DNA from: Mesorhizobium escarrei
GTDB lineage: Bacteria; Pseudomonadota; Alphaproteobacteria; Rhizobiales; Rhizobiaceae
DNA: 64,000 nucleotides
Direction: 5' to 3'
Assembly: GCF_935825525.1 (NCBI RefSeq)
Contig: NZ_CAKXZT010000121.1
Location: 1-64,000, forward strand
Below are positions 44,203 through 51,930 of the stretch, piece by piece; within the stretch, counting starts at the first letter, position 1, and the number at the start of each line of letters is the position of its first letter. The notes beneath the pieces were generated by a model. It was not told where the DNA came from. It did no database searches and saw nothing but the letters and a program-made list of their open reading frames with translations. The position numbers and the translations under genes were made by a program.

Positions 44203-44721
44203 CTAGAACAGCGAAATGAGGTGGCCGGCCGGCAGCGGAATGCCGAGCATGAGGACGAAGAGCGTATAGTACAAGACCGCTCCCGCAATCCCGATGGCAA
44301 ACACTCGCCACGACAGCGCCGCACCGCCGTAGAGCGTCGCGGCGACGATGAGGGCCGCGATGGCGGGAACGTATCCGACCGTCCGAACAATCAGCAGATA
44401 GCCGATGCCGATCGCGAGCAGTCCACCCGCACGGGCCAGTCCGGCAAGCCCGCCTTGGATTTCGTCGCCCGGGTCTGCGTCTGCATCCGCATCCGCCGCC
44501 GACGCTGGTTCTGCCGCCGGTCGGGATTTCCTACGCCCCGACAGAAGGGCCTGCGCCGAGAGGACGAGCCCAAGGAAAATCATCAACAGCGCGAGGACTT
44601 TCGGCAGTCCGGCCGGTCCGACGGTATCGGCGAGTGCGCTCGCCCGGATCTGCAAGGCCATGGCGAAATAGCCGCCGCCGAGCAGGATGGCGAGAAGCCC
44701 GCCCATCAGTTCACGCGTCAT
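44203..44721 (-). CDS. tctB: tripartite tricarboxylate transporter, small membrane subunit TctB
   Basis: A 172-residue protein with four hydrophobic segments, the normal TctB layout. An Ala/Asp-rich linker (residues 68-82: PAAEPASAADADADA) lies between helices 2 and 3 and is longer than usual. It lies between tctC and tctA; the hairpin with T-tract at 44741-44776 separates it from tctC. Confidence 0.9.
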   Translation of the reverse strand: MTRELMGGLLAILLGGGYFAMALQIRASALADTVGPAGLPKVLALLMIFLGLVLSAQALLSGRRKSRPAAEPASAADADADADPGDEIQGGLAGLARAGGLLAIGIGYLLIVRTVGYVPAIAALIVAATLYGGAALSWRVFAIGIAGAVLYYTLFVLMLGIPLPAGHLISLF

Positions 44722-44740
44722 CTAAGAACTCCGCAAATCC

Positions 44741-44776
44741 GGAAAAAAAGCAGGCCCGCGGACCTTGGCCCGCGGG
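44741..44776 (-). terminator. terminator-like hairpin between tctC and tctB
   Basis: On the reverse strand CCCGCGG and CCGCGGG form a 7-bp GC stem with an 8-nt loop, followed after CCTGC by seven T residues. It has all features of a Rho-independent terminator but lies inside the operon, so it probably lets only part of transcription continue into tctBA. Confidence 0.7.
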
Positions 44777-44797
44777 AACCAGTTTTGCATGCCGACC

Positions 44798-45751
44798 CTA
44801 CTGGATCACGCCTGTTTCCTTCAGGAAGGCCTCGGTCTCCGCCACGAAGGATTCGATGAACGGGCCATATTCGGCATGGGGAATAAAGTCAGGCCGAAGA
44901 TCGGCTGCCGTATAGACTGCTTTGTATTCGGGGTTGGCGAGAACTGCGGGGATCGCCTTCTCCCAGGCGGCGATGACATCGGCCGGCAGGCCCTTGGGAC
45001 CCGCGAGCCCGCGGAATTTTCGCGCGACTATGTCGTAGCCGAGCGATTTGACGGTGGGAACGTCGGGCAGGGTGTCGAGCTTCTCGGCGCTGAACGTCGC
45101 CAGGATGCGGATCTGCTTGGCCTCGAGCTGCGATTTCACTTCCTGGACCTCGCCGACGCCAATATCGAGTGTGCCGTTGAGCACGTTGATCATCATGTCG
45201 CCGCCGCCTTCATGCGTGACGACCGCGGCGTTTACGCCGGCCGCCTTCTTCAGGCGCTCCAGAAGCTGGCGCTCCAGCGATGCGGGATTGGCCGCGCCCC
45301 ATGTCCCTTGCGCCGTCTTGGCGTGGTCGATGACGTCCTGCAACGTCTTGTACGGGCTTCCCTCGGCGGTATAGATCACCTCGGGATCGGTGAAGACGTT
45401 CACCAGCGGCTCGAGATCCTTGTAGGTCGCTTCGGGATTGCTCAGCAGCGAGGTATAGATGAAGGTCGGCGTCGTGGCGTAGAAGATCGACCCGTCCGGA
45501 GGCGCCGAGGCAAGCCGCGCCATGGCGTTGGCGCCCGAACCGCCGGTGACGTTCTCGACGATGACATTGGCGCCCAAAGCCGGACCAAGATATTTCGACA
45601 GTTCGCGCAGGAAAACGTCGCTACCGCCGCCGACGCTGGAGTGCGTAACCAGCGTCACCGTGTCCTTCGGATAATCCTGCGCCGTTGCCGGCGGCGCGAA
45701 CGCGGCAATGCCGACCGCCAAGGCGCCCGCAATGACAAAAAATCCTCTCAT
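44798..45751 (-). CDS. tctC: tripartite tricarboxylate transporter binding protein TctC
   Basis: A 317-residue periplasmic protein with a signal peptide (about residues 1-24, cut after ATAQD) and the Bug-type fold. Conserved GGGSDVFLRELSKYL near residues 41-55 and VENVTGGSGANAMARLA near 65-81 match the family's two ligand loops. ATG 45751 has GGGAGGAG upstream; longer frames are rejected. As first gene it is under the dyad at 45858. The ligand could be any of many carboxylates. Confidence 0.93.
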   Translation of the reverse strand: MRGFFVIAGALAVGIAAFAPPATAQDYPKDTVTLVTHSSVGGGSDVFLRELSKYLGPALGANVIVENVTGGSGANAMARLASAPPDGSIFYATTPTFIYTSLLSNPEATYKDLEPLVNVFTDPEVIYTAEGSPYKTLQDVIDHAKTAQGTWGAANPASLERQLLERLKKAAGVNAAVVTHEGGGDMMINVLNGTLDIGVGEVQEVKSQLEAKQIRILATFSAEKLDTLPDVPTVKSLGYDIVARKFRGLAGPKGLPADVIAAWEKAIPAVLANPEYKAVYTAADLRPDFIPHAEYGPFIESFVAETEAFLKETGVIQ

Positions 45752-45857
45752 GCACTCCTCCCGTTCCCAATCGTTCGTTGAGCTGACGCATGCCGATCGA
45801 CGGTCTCCACACCCGTCCGGAAGCATCGAAGTTAACACTGCATCCGCTAGTGTAAAC

Positions 45858-45874
45858 TGTCAAGTGTTGACAAT
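45858..45874. promoter_or_regulatory. candidate FCD-GntR operator upstream of tctC
   Basis: TGTCAA-GTG-TTGACA is a perfect 6-bp inverted repeat with a 3-nt centre, extended to TGTTGACAAT. It is the fourth copy of this decamer and lies about 105 bp before tctC. Confidence 0.65.
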
Positions 45875-46422
45875 CCAGTCGTAGAGAGCACATTTCCAAA
45901 CGTCTCAGAAACCGGCCGACAAGTTGCGGCTTGAGCTTCGGGAGGTCAGTTTTGGGCGTCCGCTCTAGAGAATCGGTGTGATTGTCCCTAAAAGGCGCAA
46001 CCGCTAGCTCCAGCTTGATGCCGCCGAATCTACGATGAGGGCTTTGCAGGCCTAGGCGAGGGGAGGGCGCTACGCTAGTTTATCACGGACCCTTTCGGAC
46101 GCTCTTCGGCCGACGATGTTGGCCGCTCCTTTGCGGATGTTCGCCGGCATATCCGTGAACCTCATTGTCCGCCGTGGCGTCCAGTTTGCCTGGGCTGTGC
46201 GTTCCATCACGAATTGAGTGATTATGCGGCAAGCGTGCCCACGCCGAGGAAGAGTAGTCCCAAGTGCGGGCGCGGCAGAAGCCGTGACGGCACTCTTCTG
46301 CCGGCCCTTTCGCCACCGGTTAGCCTGATCGGCGCCTTGAGAACAGTGGCCTTTGCCCACGCCCCTCTCTCCCGAGGAGAGAATGCTTCTATTGCGGGCG
46401 AGAGTCCGGCTCGCGCGGGGCT
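45875..46422. other. no gene supported apart from a repeat
   Basis: A reverse-strand frame running from 46537 to 46070 ends in protein-like sequence (DMPANIRKGAANIVGRRASE) but has no recognised domain and no good start. The 58-bp repeat copy at 46020-46077 forms its end. Confidence 0.4.
46020..46077. repeat. 58-bp dispersed repeat, copy 2
   Basis: Differs from 25071-25128 at four positions. The substitutions weaken the hairpin possible in copy 1, so the repeat is more likely a mobile or ancestral element end than a conserved structured RNA. Confidence 0.75.
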
Positions 46423-46581
46423 CTACGCGGTCTGAAGCTGTTCGACAGAACTGGCGACTGACATCGCAATCGACCGTACAGCGGCGCCTGCGGCCAAAAC
46501 TATGAAAACCGCCGTGACTGTAAGGAAGATCGACCACGCACGAATGGTCCCGCTCTGGTCATAGCAGCTTGCGAATTCCAT
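46423..46581 (-). CDS. small single-pass membrane protein
   Basis: Fifty-two residues with one hydrophobic helix (AWSIFLTVTAVFIVLAAGAAV, residues 16-36), a short polar N-terminus and a polar tail. AAGGAG lies 9 nt before ATG 46581. Unrecognised; orientation of the tail suggests insertion in the inner membrane. No clear operon partner. Confidence 0.5.
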   Translation of the reverse strand: MEFASCYDQSGTIRAWSIFLTVTAVFIVLAAGAAVRSIAMSVASSVEQLQTA

Positions 46582-46821
46582 GATGCTCTGCTCCTTAACG
46601 CCACGTAACGGCTTGCATGATGATCCCGCTTCAGGTGAAATACAAGCTGATCCTAATACACGATGACGCGAGTGCGAGCCGAATGAGTTTTCTCCGCCCA
46701 AGAGCAAAGCCCAAGAAGGCTTATCCGAACAGCGAGCGCTATGGGAGGAAGGCCGGCACCTTTACAGCGCCTATGACGCTGCAACAGCGTCCCGGCGTCG
46801 TCGACGGACTTGGCGAAGCGA

Positions 46822-47013
46822 ATGCGCCTAGCCGCGATCTTGCTCGCCGTTGCAGTCGCGGCCTTGGGAATTTTCATCTTAAGCATGTTGCCGCATCAGG
46901 ACCTAACCCGCGATCGCCATTCCAAGCCCGACACTAAGGCCACTCGCGAGGCCATAAGCAGGTCGGCAAAGTCTAGACAAGGCTCCAGGCGTCCTGCGTT
47001 CGCGCCGCCCTAA
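46822..47013 (+). CDS. small ORF with N-terminal hydrophobic helix
   Basis: Sixty-three residues: a hydrophobic segment (LAAILLAVAVAALGIFILSML, residues 3-23), then a basic Ser/Lys/Arg-rich tail. It looks like a membrane-anchored or secreted basic peptide, but the ribosome site is poor and an overlapping frame is also open. Low confidence. Confidence 0.3.
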   Translation: MRLAAILLAVAVAALGIFILSMLPHQDLTRDRHSKPDTKATREAISRSAKSRQGSRRPAFAPP

Positions 47014-47132
47014 CCGGCCAGGACAAACGAAATGGTCGGACCCTTGATTCCAGATGAGTAATCAGATCGTCGCGCTTGACTCAATGAGCATAGCCGTCGT
47101 GAGCAGCGCATGCTGAATACTTGAGGAATGCC

Positions 47133-47309
47133 ATGCGAAGGTTCATTTTCACAGCAATGTGCATCGCCGCCGCCACATACGCTAACGCCCATGATTGGTA
47201 CCAAGACAAGATTGATCCACAGATGAAATCAAGTGTTGCGGTGGTTATGATTGCCAGGCCGTACCTCGGTCTTCGGTGCAGTCCACGCAGGCTCGCGCAG
47301 CCGACGTAG
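47133..47309 (+). pseudogene. remnant of a secreted 'AHDWY' protein
   Basis: AGGA precedes ATG 47133. Residues 1-19 form a clear signal peptide (MRRFIFTAMCIAAATYANA) and the mature start HDWYQDKIDP matches small secreted proteins that begin AHxWYxxxxDP and continue with a Cys-rich CCxxxDC region. Here the Cys-rich part is absent and the frame ends in unrelated sequence, so it looks truncated. Confidence 0.45.
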
Positions 47310-47414
47310 AAGCGCCAAGCGTCGACAGCGTGGCGCCGAGCAGGTTTGGCCAAGTCGGAGAGTCGTCCAAGCCGTCGAATGGCGGCCAACTCCTCTTTGC
47401 GTCCGAGCACAACC

Positions 47415-47441
47415 GAGATAGTTGTCGTTATCCACTATCTC
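47415..47441. promoter_or_regulatory. candidate MarR operator upstream of the ABC ATPase gene
   Basis: GAGATAGT and ACTATCTC, a perfect 8-bp inverted repeat with an 11-nt spacer, 64 bp before the ATPase start. It shares 18 of 23 bases with the site at 49205-49227 in front of marR. Confidence 0.65.
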
Positions 47442-47504
47442 CGCTACGCTCGTGCTGACGTCGTTTACTTGCAGCCGCAAACCTGGTGCGAAGGGAGTGC
47501 CGAC

Positions 47505-49148
47505 ATGGCGAACAGCACGAAGGGTGCCGAACGCGGCGGCGAGCCTCTGCTGGCGGTCGAACGATTGACGGTGAGCCTGCCGAGCAACATGGAGCGAGCG
47601 TTCGCGGTCGAAGACGTATCGTTTAAACTGCACGCTGGCGAGATTCTTTGCATTATCGGCGAATCCGGTTCCGGCAAGTCGGTGACGGCGAACGCGGTGA
47701 TGGGACTATTGCCCTCGACCATCCGCGTCACGTCGGGCAAAATCCTGTTCAAGGGCCAGGAGATCACCGGCGCCACCGAAACGACGCTGCGCGGGCTTCG
47801 CGGCCGCGCGGTATCGATCATCTTCCAGGACCCGCTCTCCGCGCTCAATCCTTTGATGACGGTCGGCGCCCAGATTGTCGAGGTCATGCGCGCGCACAAT
47901 GTCGGCGACCGCGACAGCCGCGCGCTCCGGGTGCTGGAATTGCTGGAAGAGGTCGGCCTGCCCGAACCGCCGCTGATGCAACACCAGTATCCATTCCGTC
48001 TTTCCGGCGGACAGCGACAGCGCGTGATGATCGCGATGGCGCTGGCGCTCGATCCCGATGTGCTGATTGCCGACGAGCCGACAACGGCGTTGGACGTCAC
48101 GACGCAGGCGCAGATCCTCGAGTTGATCCGCAAGATCCAGCGCCGCAAGGGCATGAGCGTGATGTTCATCACCCATGATTTCGGCGTCGTCTCCGAGATC
48201 GCCGACCGTGTTGTCGTCATGGAGAAGGGCAAGCTGGTCGAACAGGGCCTGACCGCCGACGTGCTCAACCGTCCCAGCCATCCCTATACGCAACGGTTGA
48301 TCGCGGCCGTGCCGCGCGTGCGCTCGCTAGAGCGCGAGAAACACGCGGCGCAGCCGATGGTGATCGAGGTCGACAAGCTCAACAAAATCTATGGCGGGCA
48401 GGGCAGCTTCTTCACCAAGGCGCGTATCGTGCATGCGGTCAACGATGTCAGCTTCTCGATCCGCAAAGGCCAGACGCTGGGGATCGTCGGCGAATCCGGC
48501 TCCGGAAAGTCGTCGCTGGGAAGGGTCCTGCTCAAGCTCGCGGAACCCGACAGCGGACGCATCATGTTCGACGGGCGCGACATCGCGGCAATGTCGGCTG
48601 CGGCGTTCCGCCCGCTGCGTCCGTTGATCCAGATGATATTCCAAGATCCGTTCGCCTCGCTCAACCCGCGCCATACCGTGGGTCGGATCTTGACGGTCGG
48701 TCCAGTCGCGCATGGCATGGCGGCGGCGGAGGCGCGCAGCAAGGCGCTGCGCCTCCTCGGGACGGTGCGGCTCGACCGCGGCGCCTATGATCGCTTTCCG
48801 CACGAATTTTCCGGCGGACAGCGGCAGCGCATCGGCATCGCGCGCGCACTGATGTTCGACCCGCTGCTGCTGGTGGCCGACGAGGCGGTCTCGGCGCTCG
48901 ACGTCTCCATCCAGGCGCAGATCGTGCAGCTGCTCACCGAGATCCAGCGCGACACCAATGTGGCGATGATGTTCATCACCCACGATCTGCGCGTCGCTAG
49001 CCAGATCTGCGACGAAATCGCGGTCATGTATAAGGGCCGCGTGGTCGAGACCGGTACACCGGTACAGGTGTTCCGCGATCCGCAGAACGACTACACCAAA
49101 CGGCTCGTGGCGGCCATTCCTGGCGCGGACTGGGAGAGAGCAGCCTGA
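47505..49148 (+). CDS. ABC transporter ATP-binding protein, fused DppD-DppF type
   Basis: A 547-residue protein with two complete nucleotide-binding domains. Each has Walker A GESGSGKS (near residues 51 and 333), signature LSGGQRQR or FSGGQRQR and Walker B (LIADEPTTALD; LLVADEAVSALD, with Ala in place of Pro). C-terminal oligopeptide-transporter tails follow each domain. ATG 47505 follows AAGGGAG. It pairs with the permeases at 53662 and 54624, separated from them by the regulator and enzyme genes. Confidence 0.93.
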   Translation: MANSTKGAERGGEPLLAVERLTVSLPSNMERAFAVEDVSFKLHAGEILCIIGESGSGKSVTANAVMGLLPSTIRVTSGKILFKGQEITGATETTLRGLRGRAVSIIFQDPLSALNPLMTVGAQIVEVMRAHNVGDRDSRALRVLELLEEVGLPEPPLMQHQYPFRLSGGQRQRVMIAMALALDPDVLIADEPTTALDVTTQAQILELIRKIQRRKGMSVMFITHDFGVVSEIADRVVVMEKGKLVEQGLTADVLNRPSHPYTQRLIAAVPRVRSLEREKHAAQPMVIEVDKLNKIYGGQGSFFTKARIVHAVNDVSFSIRKGQTLGIVGESGSGKSSLGRVLLKLAEPDSGRIMFDGRDIAAMSAAAFRPLRPLIQMIFQDPFASLNPRHTVGRILTVGPVAHGMAAAEARSKALRLLGTVRLDRGAYDRFPHEFSGGQRQRIGIARALMFDPLLLVADEAVSALDVSIQAQIVQLLTEIQRDTNVAMMFITHDLRVASQICDEIAVMYKGRVVETGTPVQVFRDPQNDYTKRLVAAIPGADWERAA

Positions 49149-49177
49149 GGCCAGCGGCATCGCAAAAGGAGCCGACT

Positions 49178-49240
49178 ATGGGATCTTCCGCCCCGCCGCG
49201 AAATATAGTTGCAAATGTCCACTATCTGGCATTTGATTAG
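49178..49240 (+). CDS. 20-residue ORF with strong ribosome site
   Basis: MGSSAPPRNIVANVHYLAFD, preceded by AAAAGGAG 6-7 nt before the ATG. It overlaps the MarR operator at 49205-49227, so it may be a leader or the surviving start of a lost gene. No known relatives that I recognise. Confidence 0.3.
   Translation: MGSSAPPRNIVANVHYLAFD
49205..49227. promoter_or_regulatory. candidate MarR operator upstream of marR
   Basis: ATAGT (49205-49209) and ACTAT (49221-49225) are inverted arms with the same 11-nt spacing as at 47418. The pattern ATAGTTG-N6-TCCACTATCT is common to both. Suggests autoregulation. Confidence 0.65.
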
Positions 49241-49341
49241 GTTCTAACTTGGAAATGTCCTGACGACCGGTTCCGCCGGGTTGGGGAGCGTCTGTTGCGC
49301 TTCGCGATCGGTGAAGCCGTGGAAGCGGAGCGAGAGTACGC

Positions 49342-49827
49342 GTGGACGCACGGTCGAAAACGCCGCCGACGTCGATCACCGAAGTCACGTTGGACGTGCT
49401 CGAGGACACGCTGAGCTTTTATATCCGCACGATGAACATCGCGGTGTCGCGCGACCTCGATGACAAGCTCGAAGGCCTCGACGTGGCCAAGGGCACCGGC
49501 AAGATCACCACATTGCTGCTGGTCGACAGCCATCCCGGCATCCGTCCCTCAATCATTGCCGAACTGATCCTGCGCGACCGCTCCGCCACCGGCCGGCTGA
49601 TGGAGCAGATGGAAGATCATGGCCTGATCACGCGACGGCAGTCCTCGACCGACAGCCGCGTGCAGGAACTCTACATCACCGAGAAGGGCGCCGCGCTCGC
49701 CGCGCGAATCCGCCCGCTGGTGACGGAACAGTCCAGGGACTTCTTCAAATTCATCTCCCCCGAGGAACAGCAGCAGCTGATGGACATCCTCAAGCGCGCC
49801 TATCGGCGTATCGTGGGCCTGCCGTGA
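49342..49827 (+). CDS. MarR-family transcriptional regulator
   Basis: A 161-residue regulator with GTG start. The winged-helix core spans about residues 45-125: HPGIRPSIIAELILRDRSAT (helices), GRLMEQMEDHGLITRRQSST (recognition helix) and DSRVQELYITEKG (wing). Flanking helices dimerise. It lies between the ABC ATPase and the SDR, overlapping the latter by 4 bp (GTGA), and probably controls the entire operon through the dyad at 47415 and 49205. Confidence 0.88.
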   Translation: MDARSKTPPTSITEVTLDVLEDTLSFYIRTMNIAVSRDLDDKLEGLDVAKGTGKITTLLLVDSHPGIRPSIIAELILRDRSATGRLMEQMEDHGLITRRQSSTDSRVQELYITEKGAALAARIRPLVTEQSRDFFKFISPEEQQQLMDILKRAYRRIVGLP

Positions 49828-50522
49828 CAGGGACCCGGGTCGCGCTGGTCTCCGGAGCGAGCCGCGGCATCGGCGCGGCGACCGCTCGGGAGTTGGCACG
49901 GCAGGGCTGGCGCCTGTCGCTCGGCATGCGCGACCCCCGGCTGCCCGAATGGGCCGATCCCGCCTCGGTCCACATCCATGCCTATGACGCTGCCGGCGGC
50001 GATCTCGAGACCGGATGGGTGACGGCGGCGACGGCACGCTTCGGCCGGATCGACGCCATTGTCGCCAGTGCAGGCATTTGCAGCACCAGTACGGTGATCG
50101 AGGCCGATGACGACGAACTGGACCGGCTTCTCGAGATCAATTGCAAAGCGCCGCGCCGGCTAGCCAAGGCGGCGTGGAACGCGCTCACGGCGAGCGGGCG
50201 CGGCAGGGTGATCATCCTCGGCTCGCTGTCGGGCAAACGGGTCAAGCACGCGGGCGCCGGCCTCTATTCGATGACGAAATTCGCGGCCGTTGCGCTTGCC
50301 CATGGCATCCGCCATGCGGGATTCGATGTCGGCATCCGCGCCACCGCGGTCTGTCCTGGCCTGGTCGATACCGATATGGCCCGCGCGCTCGAGGCGCGCG
50401 CCTCGGCCGACATGACCGACCCGGCCGATCTCGCGCGCATCATCGCCATGCTCGTCGATCTGCCCAACGAAGCGAGCGTCGCCGAGTTCACCCTGAATTG
50501 CCAACTGGAAGAATTCTACTGA
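49824..50522 (+). CDS. SDR-family oxidoreductase
   Basis: A 232-residue classical SDR: SGASRGIG (residues 10-17), ASAG near 92-95 and the catalytic YSMTK near 150. It starts with GTG inside the marR stop and has short spacing to the FAD gene. It may reduce or oxidise a product released by the two FAD oxidoreductases. Substrate unknown. Confidence 0.88.
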   Translation: MTGTRVALVSGASRGIGAATARELARQGWRLSLGMRDPRLPEWADPASVHIHAYDAAGGDLETGWVTAATARFGRIDAIVASAGICSTSTVIEADDDELDRLLEINCKAPRRLAKAAWNALTASGRGRVIILGSLSGKRVKHAGAGLYSMTKFAAVALAHGIRHAGFDVGIRATAVCPGLVDTDMARALEARASADMTDPADLARIIAMLVDLPNEASVAEFTLNCQLEEFY

Positions 50523-50523
50523 C

Positions 50524-51855
50524 ATGCCAGGTCCTTACGTCGTTCCCGTTCATGGCGATGCCGAATTGCCCGAAAAGGTCGACGTCGTCGTTATCGGCGG
50601 TGGCATCATCGGTACTACGACCGCGCTGGAACTCGCCGAGCGCGGCCTGAGCGTAGCGCTGTGCGAGAAGGGCGGCATCGGCCACGAGCAGTCGAGCCGC
50701 AATTGGGGATGGGTGCGCATTTCGCGGCGCGATCCGCGTGAGGTGCCGCTGATGGCGGAAGCGTTGCGTCTTTGGAGCAACCTCGACAAGCGCGTCGAAG
50801 CGGATACCGGGTACACGCGCGCCGGCATCATCTTCACCTGCGAAACGGATCGCGATTTTGCCGAACACGAGCGCTGGAACCGCAACCTCGAACCGTACCA
50901 GCTGGAATCGCGCATGCTGAGCGGCGCCGAATTCAAGGCGATGTTTCCCGACTCGCGGTTAGACATCAAGGGCGCGCTCTATACACCGGTCGACGGGCGC
51001 GCCGAGCCGCAGAAGGCAGCTCCGGCGATAGCCGAGGCCGCACGGCGCAAGGGAGCGACGGTGCTGACCGAATGCGCGGTGCGTGGCATCGAGACCAGCG
51101 CCGGCAAGGTTTCAGGCGTGGTCACGGAACGCGGGCCGATCGCCTGCGCCGCGGTGGTGCTGGCCGGCGGGGCCTGGTCGAGCCTGTTCTCCGGCAATCA
51201 CGGTCTGCGCTTGCCGCAGCTCAAGGTGATGAATTCGGTGATCCGCACCAAGCCTCTCGAAGGCGGGCCGGATCAGGCGATCTGGGCGAAAAGCTTCGCG
51301 GTTCGCAAGCGCAGGGATGGCGGCTATACCATCGCTTCCGGGCACGAGAACGTCGTCGACATCGTGCCGAAGAGTTTCCGCTTCGCCGCCGACTTCATAC
51401 CCGCCCTGCGCGCCGAATGGCATTCGCTGCGGTTTCGGCTCGGCGGCCGCTTCTTCGATGAAGCGCGGATCCCCAGCCGCTGGTCGCTCGATGAGGCAAG
51501 CCCCTTCGAATACAACCGCGTGCTCGACCCCCAGCCGTCCAAGAAACTTTCCGATGCTGCGCTGGTCGAACTCACCCAGGCTTTCCCGGCGTTCGCAAAG
51601 GCTGAGATCGCGCAGCGCTGGGCGGGCTACATCGACGTCACCCCGGACGCCGTCCCGGTGATCTCGGCAATCGACAGCACTCCAGGCTTCCACATCGCAA
51701 CCGGCTTTTCCGGTCACGGTTTCGGCATCGGCCCGGCTGCCGGCCGGCTCATGGCCGACATCGTTACCAACCGCACGCCCATCGTCGACCCCGGCGCTTT
51801 CCGCTTTTCGCGCTTCAGCGACGGATCGAAGATCGAGCTGATCACCGGATTCTAG
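50524..51855 (+). CDS. FAD-dependent amine/amino-acid oxidoreductase (DadA/DAO family)
   Basis: A 443-residue flavoprotein. The FAD Rossmann motif VVVIGGGIIGTTTALELAERG lies near residues 20-40, SSRNWGWVRISRRDP near 57 and the C-terminal FAD contact FSGHGFGIGPAAGRL near 397. These enzymes oxidise C-N bonds of D-amino acids, N-methyl amino acids or opines. It follows the SDR by one base and precedes the binding-protein gene, so it is likely the first enzyme acting on the imported compound. Confidence 0.88.
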   Translation: MPGPYVVPVHGDAELPEKVDVVVIGGGIIGTTTALELAERGLSVALCEKGGIGHEQSSRNWGWVRISRRDPREVPLMAEALRLWSNLDKRVEADTGYTRAGIIFTCETDRDFAEHERWNRNLEPYQLESRMLSGAEFKAMFPDSRLDIKGALYTPVDGRAEPQKAAPAIAEAARRKGATVLTECAVRGIETSAGKVSGVVTERGPIACAAVVLAGGAWSSLFSGNHGLRLPQLKVMNSVIRTKPLEGGPDQAIWAKSFAVRKRRDGGYTIASGHENVVDIVPKSFRFAADFIPALRAEWHSLRFRLGGRFFDEARIPSRWSLDEASPFEYNRVLDPQPSKKLSDAALVELTQAFPAFAKAEIAQRWAGYIDVTPDAVPVISAIDSTPGFHIATGFSGHGFGIGPAAGRLMADIVTNRTPIVDPGAFRFSRFSDGSKIELITGF

Positions 51856-51930
51856 TTGAACCAGGCCGCTCCGGCAGAAGGGCGGATTGATAATGAGCAA
51901 CGCAACCGCGTAACCACAGAGGAGAATGAC

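Noticed and set aside
46070..46537. 155-residue reverse-strand frame
   Set aside because: Ends within the repeat and has no domain or credible start, though its last 30 residues look protein-like.
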